A stretch of DNA of 24,195 bases, taken from contig CAYSPZ010000021.1 in NCBI GenBank assembly GCA_964433065.1, forward strand, positions 1 through 24,195. Direction: 5' to 3'. Below are positions 15,440 through 21,933 of the stretch, piece after piece (the first letter of the stretch is position 1; every line of letters starts with the position of its first letter). The position numbers were made by a program, and so were the translations under genes. The stretch is from RGIG3009 sp964433065. GTDB taxonomy: Bacteria > Bacillota > Clostridia > Oscillospirales > Acutalibacteraceae. The notes below the pieces were generated by a model. That model saw nothing but the letters and a program-made list of their open reading frames with translations. It was not told the DNA's origin and made no database searches.

Positions 15440-15758
15440 CAAGAAAGCAAACCGCCCAAGGGCAGTCCTCCGTAAGGAATAATAGCCTTAAAGTGTAAAA
15501 TTTCGGCGTGAAACGGTATTAAAAATGCTCGCAATCCGCGAAGGATTCCTGTGCTTTTTGCCTTGTTTCACATCCAAACTTTTGCACTTTAAGGTGCTCA
15601 ACAGTTTTGAGATTCAGATTTTTTGTTTAGGCAAAATGATAAAAATCCCGCAATACTTGATGTATTACGGGATTTTTTCATACAGCATAAACAGAAAAGA
15701 TGTTCTCAAAACCTATTCTTCCTTGCGGAGGGCTGCCCAATCGGGCGGTTTTTTCTTG
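15440..15758 (+). other. Y-shaped, highly self-complementary element between hup and rqcP
   Basis: An outer helix pairs 15440-15485 with 15713-15758 (about 40 of 46 positions). Two of the outer mismatches would be G-U pairs in RNA. Directly inside, arm one pairs 15486-15514 with 15565-15594. Arm two pairs 15604-15612 with 15704-15712 and 15618-15629 with 15688-15701, and is capped by the terminator-like hairpin 15641-15677. The right end of the outer helix finishes in GGCGG and six T, so the whole could act as an oversized terminator for hup. It could also be a small inverted-repeat mobile element (MITE) or a regulatory leader of rqcP. No open reading frame here looks real. The pairing is seen directly; the function is unknown. 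Confidence 0.7.
15641..15677. terminator. Hairpin with flanking A and T runs inside the Y element
   Basis: AAAAATCCCG-type left arm (15641-15656) pairs with 15662-15677, with one mismatch and a 5-base loop, and is followed by six T on the plus strand. It is a convincing factor-independent terminator shape in either direction, and the likeliest place for hup transcripts to stop. Confidence 0.75.
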
Positions 15759-15779
15759 TCAAAAGGAGTCCTGTAAATT

Positions 15780-16019
15780 ATGAGATTGGATAAATACTTA
15801 AAAGTATCCCGCCTGATCAAACGGCGCACGGTGGCGAACGAAGCGTGTGACGCGGGTCGCGTTCTGGTCAATGATAAGGTCGCCCGCGCCTCGTATGAGG
15901 TAAAGGTGGGGGACGTGCTCACGTTATGCCTCGGCGCACGGGAACTGCGCGCACAGGTGGTCAGCGTACAGGAAACGGTGGCAAAAAACGATGCCGCGCT
16001 ACTGTATAAATTACTTTGA
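15780..16019 (+). CDS. rqcP: S4-domain RNA-binding protein RqcP (YabO)
   Basis: RqcP (formerly YabO) binds tRNA and stalled large ribosomal subunits and helps RqcH add C-terminal alanine tails to nascent chains in ribosome quality control. The 79-residue protein is almost entirely an S4 domain (residues 1-60), beginning MRLDKYLKVSRLIKRR and containing GRVLVNDKVARASYEVKVGD. Its position directly before yabP, yabQ, divIC and yabR matches the Bacillus order. The AAGGAG ribosome site is 11 bases upstream. No clear promoter was found between the Y element and this gene, so it may depend on readthrough of that element. It ends in a strong terminator. Confidence 0.92.
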   Translation: MRLDKYLKVSRLIKRRTVANEACDAGRVLVNDKVARASYEVKVGDVLTLCLGARELRAQVVSVQETVAKNDAALLYKLL

Positions 16020-16065
16020 ATATGCGGTGGGAACAGGCGGTGTTCCCACCGCATATTTTCTTTTT
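16019..16065 (+). terminator. Terminator of rqcP
   Basis: A 17-base-pair stem (16019-16035 with 16041-16057) and a GGCGG loop are followed by TTCTTTTT. The right arm also contains the -35 element of the downstream sigma-E-like promoter. Confidence 0.9.
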
Positions 16066-16079
16066 CGGTTGCATATAGT
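16052..16079 (+). promoter_or_regulatory. Sigma-E-like sporulation promoter of yabPQ
   Basis: CATATT (16052-16057), a 14-base spacer, then CATATAGT (16072-16079) is close to the sigma-E pattern (CATATT, about 14 bases, CATACANT). It lies 30 bases before yabP, a gene known to be a sigma-E target in Bacillus. This site is predicted, not shown. Confidence 0.6.
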
Positions 16080-16108
16080 GGAGTACATCGCAAAACGGAG
16101 GCTTCCCT

Positions 16109-16393
16109 ATGAAACGATCGCAACCCGAACCGCACACACCGATGCCGCACCTGCTGACACTCAGCGAACGCAACGCGTTGTCGGTCAGCGGCGTATTGGA
16201 CGTTGAAAATTTTGACGATACCATCGTGGTCATCCACACCGAGCAAGGGGAACTTACCGTCAAAGGCCGCGAGTTACAGGTCGGACGTTTGGATCTGACC
16301 GGCGGTGACCTCGTCCTGAACGGTACGGTCGACGCGCTCACCTACAGTGACCGTCGCACGGACGGCGGCTTTTTCGGTAAACTGTTCCGATGA
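16109..16393 (+). CDS. yabP: Sporulation protein YabP
   Basis: YabP is a small mother-cell sporulation protein of the YabP/YqfC family; its biochemical activity is unknown. The 94-residue product has the family's beta-rich core with LSVSGVLDVENFDDTIVVIHT and the LTVKGRELQVGRLDLTGGDLVLNG pattern. No membrane segment is visible. GGAGG lies seven bases before the ATG. It is separated from rqcP by a strong terminator and carries its own sigma-E-like promoter, so it is probably expressed only during sporulation. Its stop overlaps the yabQ start by four bases. Confidence 0.93.
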   Translation: MKRSQPEPHTPMPHLLTLSERNALSVSGVLDVENFDDTIVVIHTEQGELTVKGRELQVGRLDLTGGDLVLNGTVDALTYSDRRTDGGFFGKLFR

Positions 16394-16764
16394 TACTGGG
16401 AACCGCCAACAACACCCAACTGTACGAACTGTTCCTGTGCGGCGGAATGGGCTTTCTGCTCGGTGCGTGTTACGATGTGTTTCGCTTACTCCGTGCGTGC
16501 GTACGCAATGCCGTGTTTACCTTTGCGGCGGATATCACCTTTTGTCTGTTATCGGGGACGATCGGCTTTCTGTTCTGCCTTGCCGTCACCGACGGTGTGG
16601 TACGGCTGTACGTGCTCGTCGGGTTTGCACTCGGCTTTTTCGCCTACCGCCGCGCGACGAAACCGGCGCGGCGGACGGTTGTCATCGCCATACGGCGAAT
16701 TTTTTGCAAAAAAGCCGAGAAAAAGCAAAAAAACACTTGCAGTGCGCAAAAGGATATTGTATAA
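16390..16764 (+). CDS. yabQ: Spore cortex biosynthesis membrane protein YabQ
   Basis: YabQ is a mother-cell membrane protein needed for spore cortex formation in Bacillus. The 124-residue product has hydrophobic segments at about residues 12-30, 42-62 and 65-88, the YDVFRLLR motif typical of the family near residue 29, and a basic, lysine-rich tail. It is translationally coupled to yabP (ATGA overlap). Its last codons double as the divIC promoter: the TAA stop lies inside the -10 box. The lysine-rich tail is coded by an A-rich stretch, probably shaped by that overlap. Confidence 0.92.
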   Translation: MILGTANNTQLYELFLCGGMGFLLGACYDVFRLLRACVRNAVFTFAADITFCLLSGTIGFLFCLAVTDGVVRLYVLVGFALGFFAYRRATKPARRTVVIAIRRIFCKKAEKKQKNTCSAQKDIV

Positions 16765-16765
16765 T
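16737..16765 (+). promoter_or_regulatory. Sigma-A promoter of divIC-yabR, inside the end of yabQ
   Basis: TTGCAG (16737-16742) and TATAAT (16760-16765) are 17 bases apart. The yabQ stop codon (16762-16764) sits inside the -10 box. This allows vegetative expression of divIC and yabR apart from the sporulation genes. Confidence 0.85.
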
Positions 16766-16801
16766 CACAATGTATGAAAAGACACGAAAGGGGAGAGAAG
16801 A

Positions 16802-17080
16802 ATGCGTCTGTTTGCCAAACGGAAAAATTTAGCGGTGCGCATTGCCCTTCTCGCTCTGATCGTATACGCGGTGGTCTCGCTCGTTCAATTGCAACTGCAA
16901 CTGGACGAAGGGCAACGGTTGCTTGACAGTGTCAGTGACCGCGTGACCGATCAACTTGCCTTAAATGCCGACTTGCAGGATCAGATCGACAACTACGAGA
17001 TCTATCTGGAACAACAAGCGCGTAAACAAGGTATGGCAAAACCCGGTGAAACGGTACTGATCGAGATCCCGAAAGATTGA
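16802..17080 (+). CDS. divIC: Septum formation protein DivIC/FtsB family
   Basis: DivIC is a bitopic division protein that works with FtsL and DivIB (FtsQ) to recruit and activate the septal peptidoglycan machinery. The 92-residue product has a short basic N-terminus, one membrane helix (about residues 10-29) and a coiled coil (30-75, rich in Gln, Leu and Asp). The C-terminal segment EQQARKQGMAKPGETVLIEIP matches the family. A GGGGAGAAGA-type ribosome site precedes the ATG. The location between yabQ and the S1-domain gene is the conserved divIC position in Bacillota. Confidence 0.92.
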   Translation: MRLFAKRKNLAVRIALLALIVYAVVSLVQLQLQLDEGQRLLDSVSDRVTDQLALNADLQDQIDNYEIYLEQQARKQGMAKPGETVLIEIPKD

Positions 17081-17113
17081 TTTTTCGCAAAGTTGCAGGA
17101 GGAAAAGCACAAC

Positions 17114-17551
17114 ATGGCGTTGGAAGTTGGAGCGTGCATTGAGGGGAAAGTCACCGGTATCACCAAATTCGGTGCTTTCGTCGATCTGGGCGACGGGCAA
17201 ACCGGTATGGTCCACATTTCGGAAGTGGCACCTACCTACGTAAAAGAGATCCGTGATCACCTCACGGAAAACCAAACGGTAAAAGTCAAAGTACTGAACA
17301 TCGGTGAAGACGGTAAGATCAGTCTGTCGATCAAAAAGGCAATGGATCCGCCTCCCCGTCCCGCGCGCGGCACACCCCGCCACGTATCCCCCGGTCGTCC
17401 CGGCGGGTTCGAATGGCAATCCACCCGTAACGAAAGCGGAAACTTCGAAGAAATGATGTCCCGTTTCAAACAGACCAGTGACGAAAAGATGTTGGATCTC
17501 AAACGTTCGCTGGACGGCAAACACGGTGGTTTCAGCCGCCGAAAATCCTGA
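17114..17551 (+). CDS. yabR: S1-domain RNA-binding protein YabR
   Basis: This 145-residue protein has one S1 (OB-fold) RNA-binding domain at residues 4-74, with the hallmark GKVTGITKFGAFVDL and GMVHISE segments. A low-complexity Pro/Arg/Gly stretch (about 79-102) and a charged helical C-terminus ending in basic residues follow. Related YabR/general-stress-protein-13-like proteins bind RNA or ribosomes; the precise role is not settled. The ATG at 17114 follows an AGGAGG site about 11 bases upstream; a TTG seven codons earlier would overlap that site. It is co-transcribed with divIC and ends in a clear terminator. Confidence 0.9.
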   Translation: MALEVGACIEGKVTGITKFGAFVDLGDGQTGMVHISEVAPTYVKEIRDHLTENQTVKVKVLNIGEDGKISLSIKKAMDPPPRPARGTPRHVSPGRPGGFEWQSTRNESGNFEEMMSRFKQTSDEKMLDLKRSLDGKHGGFSRRKS

Positions 17552-17558
17552 GTTATAT

Positions 17559-17588
17559 GCCGTTGCCCCGTAAGGCAACGGCTTTTTT
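17559..17588 (+). terminator. Terminator after yabR
   Basis: GCCGTTGCC (17559-17567) pairs perfectly with GGCAACGGC (17574-17582), followed by six T. The start codon of the next gene is only 13 bases further on, so that gene must be reached by readthrough or from an unseen promoter. Confidence 0.9.
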
Positions 17589-17601
17589 ATGAGGAAGAAG
17601 T

Positions 17602-18720
17602 ATGGAACAGTTACAATTCTGCGCACCCTGCCTGTTCGGCATCGAAGGCATTCTGGCGGACGAATTACGTCGTATGGGTGCTGAAAACGTCACACCGCAA
17701 AACGGCAGGGTGTTGTTTTCGGGCGACACCGCAATGATTGCCCGCGCCAACATCTGTTCGCGCTACGCCGAACGGATCCAACTGCATATCGGCACCTTTC
17801 GCGCCACCACCTTTGACCAGTTGTTCGAACGCACCAAAGCGTTGCCGTGGGAACGCTTTATCCGTCAAAAAGACGCGTTTCCCGTCAAAGGTTGGTCACT
17901 CAACTCCACCCTGCACAGTGTCCCCGACTGTCAATCCATCGTCAAAAAAGCGGTGGTGGAACGGCTCAAAAGCCGTTACGGTATCGGTTGGTTCGAAGAA
18001 ACTGCCGCTACCGTACAGATCCAGTTCAGCATCTTAAAAGACGAAGTCACCCTGCTCATCGATACCAGCGGTGCAGGCCTTCATAAACGCGGCTACCGCC
18101 GTAACGCAGGCGGTGCCCCCATTAAAGAAACGTTGGCGGCGGCGATCGTGGACGTTACCCGTACCCGCTTTGCCGAACGCGTATTCGACCCGTGTTGCGG
18201 TTCCGGTACCCTGCTCATCGAAGCCGCCCTCGCGGCGCGCCGCGTCGCCCCCGGCATCCGCCGCCGCTTTGCCGCGATGGATACCGATTGGGTCGCCCCC
18301 TCGGTGTGGAACGACGAACGCGACCGCGCGCGTTCACAACAACTCACCGATAAATCCTTTTTGGCACTCGGTTCGGACATCGACCCCGAAGCGGTCCGCT
18401 TAACGATCGAAAATGCCGCCAAAGCGGGTGTCGGTCCGCTCGTGAAAGCGACCGAACGCGACCTGCGCGACTTTACCCCCGACGGGGACAGCGGCATCGT
18501 GCTGTGTAACCCGCCGTACGGCGAGCGGTTGCTCGACGTACAGACCGCACAACAGATCTATCGCACGATGGGTCGCGTATTCACCCCGAAAGCGGGATGG
18601 ACCTATGCCGTCATCAGTCCCGATGAACAGTTTGAGACCCATTTCGGTCGTCCCGCCGACAAGCGCCGCAAACTGTATAACGGTATGTTGAAATGCCAGT
18701 TATACATCTACTATAAGTAA
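17602..18720 (+). CDS. rlmL: THUMP-domain class I RNA methyltransferase (RlmL/YpsC type)
   Basis: This 372-residue enzyme has an N-terminal ferredoxin-like/THUMP RNA-binding region (about 1-155), then a Rossmann methyltransferase domain with DPCCGSGT (196-203) for SAM binding and the catalytic NPPY motif (303-306). The family methylates guanine N2 in 23S rRNA (the G2445 type, as in E. coli RlmL and Bacillus YpsC), although many members are labelled DNA methylases by older annotation. It lacks the extra RlmK half of the E. coli fusion. A GAGGA ribosome site sits directly after the upstream terminator's T-run. It lies 21 bases before the lipid kinase gene. Confidence 0.9.
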   Translation: MEQLQFCAPCLFGIEGILADELRRMGAENVTPQNGRVLFSGDTAMIARANICSRYAERIQLHIGTFRATTFDQLFERTKALPWERFIRQKDAFPVKGWSLNSTLHSVPDCQSIVKKAVVERLKSRYGIGWFEETAATVQIQFSILKDEVTLLIDTSGAGLHKRGYRRNAGGAPIKETLAAAIVDVTRTRFAERVFDPCCGSGTLLIEAALAARRVAPGIRRRFAAMDTDWVAPSVWNDERDRARSQQLTDKSFLALGSDIDPEAVRLTIENAAKAGVGPLVKATERDLRDFTPDGDSGIVLCNPPYGERLLDVQTAQQIYRTMGRVFTPKAGWTYAVISPDEQFETHFGRPADKRRKLYNGMLKCQLYIYYK

Positions 18721-18741
18721 GAAGTGAAAAGAGGGATCTCT

Positions 18742-19701
18742 ATGCGCCATATTTTCATTCTCAATCCCGCGGCGGGCAAACGTCAGGACGCACTTGCATT
18801 GCGTCCGCAGATCGAAGCGTTTTTCCGCGATCACCCGATGGAATATACCGTCTACGTGACCTCTGCGCCGAACGAGGCGACCGAGATCACCCGCCGTGAA
18901 TGCGCAAAAGGGGATGCCGTACGGTTTTACGCGTGCGGCGGTGACGGTACGCTCTCGGAAGTCGCCATCGGTATGGCAAACGCACCCCATGCCGAACTCG
19001 CGTGCGTACCCTGCGGTTCCGCCAACGATCTGCTTCGCTTTATGCCCAACAAAGAACGTTTTTGGGATATTACCGCCCAAATTCTGGGTACCGCCCGTAA
19101 GGTGGACGCGATCTCCTGTAACGGAATGTTGTCAATGAACATCTGCTCAATGGGTGTCGACGCGGACGTCGCTGCGCGGATGGTCCACTATAAGCACCTT
19201 CCGCTTGTCAGCGGCCCAATGGCGTATAACCTCGCGCTGGTCAACACCTTCCTGCGTCCGCTCGGTCAACGTCTGCGCATCGTGATGGAAACCGAAAACG
19301 GTACGGTCGAACGGGAAGGCGACTATATGTTTGCACTCGCCGCAAACGGTCAATACTACGGTGGCGGTTACCACGGTTCACCCCGCTCACAGATCGACGA
19401 CGGATTGCTCGATTTCATATTGGTAAAAAAAGTGTCCCATTTAAAAATGCTTACCATTTTAGGCAAATACAAACGCGGCGAACACCTTGATCTCGATTGT
19501 TGCGAGTCGTTTCGCGGCACCTCGATGGACGTGTATGCCGATATACCGGCGGTCACCACCGTCGACGGGGAATGCTTTGAAGACACCCATGTGCGGTTCG
19601 AGATCCTGCCGTCTTCCGTTTCGTTCGTATTCCCGTGCGAGAATACCGACGAAATGTTAAAAAAGTGTAAAAATACCGCTATTTGCCAAGATACCCCTTG
19701 A
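18742..19701 (+). CDS. Lipid kinase of the diacylglycerol kinase/YegS family
   Basis: This 319-residue protein has the DAGK catalytic-domain signatures: NPAAGK at residues 8-13 and the nucleotide-binding GGDGT at 66-70. The C-terminal beta-rich region carries ANGQYYGGGYHGSPRSQIDDGLLDF, typical of DgkB/YegS-type lipid kinases. It probably phosphorylates diacylglycerol or a related lipid at the membrane, feeding phosphatidate back into phospholipid synthesis. The ATG at 18742 has GAGGGA upstream; a GTG six codons earlier lacks a site. It follows rlmL closely. Its stop codon overlaps the -35 box of the groES promoter. Confidence 0.92.
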   Translation: MRHIFILNPAAGKRQDALALRPQIEAFFRDHPMEYTVYVTSAPNEATEITRRECAKGDAVRFYACGGDGTLSEVAIGMANAPHAELACVPCGSANDLLRFMPNKERFWDITAQILGTARKVDAISCNGMLSMNICSMGVDADVAARMVHYKHLPLVSGPMAYNLALVNTFLRPLGQRLRIVMETENGTVEREGDYMFALAANGQYYGGGYHGSPRSQIDDGLLDFILVKKVSHLKMLTILGKYKRGEHLDLDCCESFRGTSMDVYADIPAVTTVDGECFEDTHVRFEILPSSVSFVFPCENTDEMLKKCKNTAICQDTP

Positions 19702-19725
19702 TTTTTATATAAAAGTTGTTACAAT
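19698..19725 (+). promoter_or_regulatory. Sigma-A promoter of groES-groEL
   Basis: TTGATT (19698-19703) and TACAAT (19720-19725) are 16 bases apart, just upstream of the CIRCE operator. The -35 box overlaps the lipid kinase stop codon. Confidence 0.8.
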
Positions 19726-19730
19726 AGATT

Positions 19731-19757
19731 TTAGCACTCGTATCTTTCGAGTGCTAA
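19731..19757 (+). promoter_or_regulatory. CIRCE operator (HrcA binding site)
   Basis: TTAGCACTC (19731-19739), nine bases, then GAGTGCTAA (19749-19757) is a perfect CIRCE inverted repeat. HrcA bound here would repress groESL until heat stress. No hrcA gene is in the window, so the repressor must be encoded elsewhere. Confidence 0.98.
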
Positions 19758-19782
19758 CCAATCGTTAGGAGGATTTTTAGTT

Positions 19783-20067
19783 ATGACGATGAAACCTTTA
19801 TCCGACCGTGTGGTCATTAAAATGGTCGAAGCGGAAGAAACCACCAAAAGCGGTATCATTCTTGCCGGTTCCGCCAAAGAAAAACCGCAAATTGCCGAAG
19901 TCGTGGCAGTCGGCCCCGGCGGCAACGTTGACGGAAAAGAAGTGACGATGTACGTAAAAGCCGGTGACAAAGTCATCACCAGCAAATATTCGGGAACCGA
20001 AGTCAAAATGGACGGTGTGGAATATACCATCGTTCGCCAAAGCGACATTCTGGCGATCGTTGAATAA
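19783..20067 (+). CDS. groES: Co-chaperonin GroES
   Basis: GroES is the lid of the GroEL folding chamber. The 94-residue protein is full length, starting MKPLSDRVVIK two residues in, with a mobile loop (TTKSGIILAGSAKEKPQ) and ending near the conserved ILAIVE segment. AGGAGG precedes the ATG. It is the first gene of a two-gene operon under a sigma-A promoter and CIRCE, 17 bases ahead of groEL. Confidence 0.98.
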   Translation: MTMKPLSDRVVIKMVEAEETTKSGIILAGSAKEKPQIAEVVAVGPGGNVDGKEVTMYVKAGDKVITSKYSGTEVKMDGVEYTIVRQSDILAIVE

Positions 20068-20084
20068 GAGAGGAGTCAAGCACA

Positions 20085-21710
20085 ATGGCAAAAGAGATTT
20101 TGTACGGTGAAGAAGCCCGTAAAGCGTTACAAGCCGGTGTTGACCAATTGGCAAACACCGTGAAGATCACGTTAGGTCCGCGCGGCCGCAACGTGGTACT
20201 GGATAAGAAATTCGGCGCCCCGCTCATCACCAACGACGGTGTGACCATCGCCAAAGAGATCGAACTCGACAACGCGTTCGAAAATATGGGTGCGCAACTG
20301 GTCAAAGAAGTGTCCACCAAAACCAACGACGTGGCAGGTGACGGTACCACCACCGCGACCTTGCTCGCGCAAGCCCTCATCCGCGAAGGGATGAAAAACG
20401 TTGCCGCAGGTGCCAACCCGATGGGTGTCAAACGCGGTATCCAACAAGCGGTCGACGCGGTGGTCGCCGAAGTACGCGCCAATTCCAAAAAGGTCAGCGG
20501 CTCGGAAGATATCGCCAGTGCCGCCACCATCTCGGCGGGGGATGCGTTTATCGGTAAACTGATCGCCGAAGCGATGGAAAAAGTGTCCGCCGACGGTGTC
20601 ATCACGGTAGAAGAATCCAAAACTGCCGAAACCTACACCGAAGTGGTGGAAGGTATGCAGTTCGACCGCGGCTACGTTACCCCCTATATGGTCACCGATA
20701 CCGATAAGATGGAAGCGGTCATCGACGACGCGTTCCTGCTCATCACCGATAAAAAGATCTCCAACATTCAGGATATCCTGCCGCTGCTCGAACAGATCCT
20801 GCAAGCGGGTAAAAAACTGGTCATCATCGCGGAAGACATCGAGGGCGAAGCCCTTTCCACCCTTATCGTCAACAAACTGCGCGGCACCTTCACCTGCGTG
20901 GCGGTTAAAGCCCCCGGTTTCGGTGATCGCCGCAAGGAAATGTTGCAGGATATCGCGGTCCTCACCGGCGGTCAGGTGATCTCCGAAGAGATCGGTCTTG
21001 ACCTCAAAGACACCACCATCGGTATGCTCGGCCGTGCCCGTCAGGTCAAGGTGCAGAAAGAAACCACCATCATCGTGGACGGCGCAGGGGACACCGATAT
21101 GATCAAAGCCCGTGTGGCGCAGATCCGTACCCAGATCGAAAACTCCACCTCCGACTTCGACCGCGAAAAACTGCAAGAACGTTTGGCGAAGATGGCAGGC
21201 GGTGTCGCGGTCATCAAAGTCGGTGCCGCGACCGAGATCGAGATGAAAGAAAAGAAACTCCGCATCGAAGACGCTCTCGCCGCCACCAAAGCAGCGGTGG
21301 AAGAAGGTCTGGTCGCGGGCGGCGGTGTGGCGCTCATCAACGCGGCAGCTGTGTTGCTCCCCTTGCTTGACACCACCGAAGGTGACGAGAAGACCGGTAT
21401 CAAGATCGTCCTCAAAGCGATCGAAGAACCCGTCCGCCAGATCGCGCTCAACGCAGGTCTGGAAGGCAGTGTCATCATCGACCGTATCCGCACCGAAAAC
21501 AAAAAGAATTTCGGCTTTGATTTCGCAACCGAAACCTACGTGGATATGTTTGCCGCAGGTATCGTGGACCCCACCAAGGTGACCCGTTCCGCGCTGCAAA
21601 ATGCCGCCTCGGTCGCCGCGATGGTGCTCACCACCGAATCGCTGGTCGCCGACAAGAAAGAACCCGTAACGGCGGCTCCCGCCGCACCCGATATGGGCGG
21701 TATGTACTAA
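20085..21710 (+). CDS. groEL: Chaperonin GroEL
   Basis: GroEL is the ATP-driven double-ring chaperonin that folds cytosolic proteins with GroES. The 541-residue protein is full length. ATP-site residues are present in GPRGRNVVLD (31-40) and GDGTTTAT (85-92), and the EGLVAGGGVALI segment is intact. The tail is short, ending PDMGGMY with one GGM unit, compared with the several GGM repeats of many GroELs. A GAGGAG ribosome site lies about 10 bases before the ATG. A terminator follows directly. Confidence 0.98.
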   Translation: MAKEILYGEEARKALQAGVDQLANTVKITLGPRGRNVVLDKKFGAPLITNDGVTIAKEIELDNAFENMGAQLVKEVSTKTNDVAGDGTTTATLLAQALIREGMKNVAAGANPMGVKRGIQQAVDAVVAEVRANSKKVSGSEDIASAATISAGDAFIGKLIAEAMEKVSADGVITVEESKTAETYTEVVEGMQFDRGYVTPYMVTDTDKMEAVIDDAFLLITDKKISNIQDILPLLEQILQAGKKLVIIAEDIEGEALSTLIVNKLRGTFTCVAVKAPGFGDRRKEMLQDIAVLTGGQVISEEIGLDLKDTTIGMLGRARQVKVQKETTIIVDGAGDTDMIKARVAQIRTQIENSTSDFDREKLQERLAKMAGGVAVIKVGAATEIEMKEKKLRIEDALAATKAAVEEGLVAGGGVALINAAAVLLPLLDTTEGDEKTGIKIVLKAIEEPVRQIALNAGLEGSVIIDRIRTENKKNFGFDFATETYVDMFAAGIVDPTKVTRSALQNAASVAAMVLTTESLVADKKEPVTAAPAAPDMGGMY

Positions 21711-21720
21711 ACCGTAAAGA

Positions 21721-21750
21721 AGATCGATGCGTGAGCATCGGTCTTTTTTT
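21721..21750 (+). terminator. Terminator of groES-groEL
   Basis: AGATCGATGC (21721-21730) pairs with GCATCGGTCT (21735-21744) with one G-U pair, followed by a run of T. It begins eleven bases after the groEL stop codon. Confidence 0.9.
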
Positions 21751-21862
21751 ATCAAGTTTTTTTCTTATCGTTTATATAAGCAATCGTTTGGATACACTAT
21801 TATCGATATTGCGCATATGACAGGAAGATCGTAAATTTTTTTGAAGGATTTTCGCATTTTTC

Positions 21863-21891
21863 TTGCAACACGGAAAAGAATCGTATATAAT
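21863..21891 (+). promoter_or_regulatory. Promoter of the cofE-like/guaA pair
   Basis: TTGCAA (21863-21868) and a perfect TATAAT (21886-21891) are 17 bases apart, about 40 bases before the start. The rest of the 21751-21933 gap shows no riboswitch or other structure that I can recognise, including no purine-riboswitch core. Confidence 0.88.
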
Positions 21892-21933
21892 ACCAAAGTA
21901 AGACTATCTTAAGTCAAGGAAGGACGACCATTT

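Noticed and set aside
15713..16246. Minus-strand frame across the Y element and rqcP
   Set aside because: It is antisense to rqcP, crosses the rqcP terminator and has no conserved features.
20172..21755. 527-residue open frame opposite groEL
   Set aside because: It is a shadow of groEL codon structure, without a ribosome site or recognisable domain.
21751..21862. Purine riboswitch ahead of the cofE-like/guaA operon
   Set aside because: No purine-riboswitch core or paired stems were found by eye in the leader.
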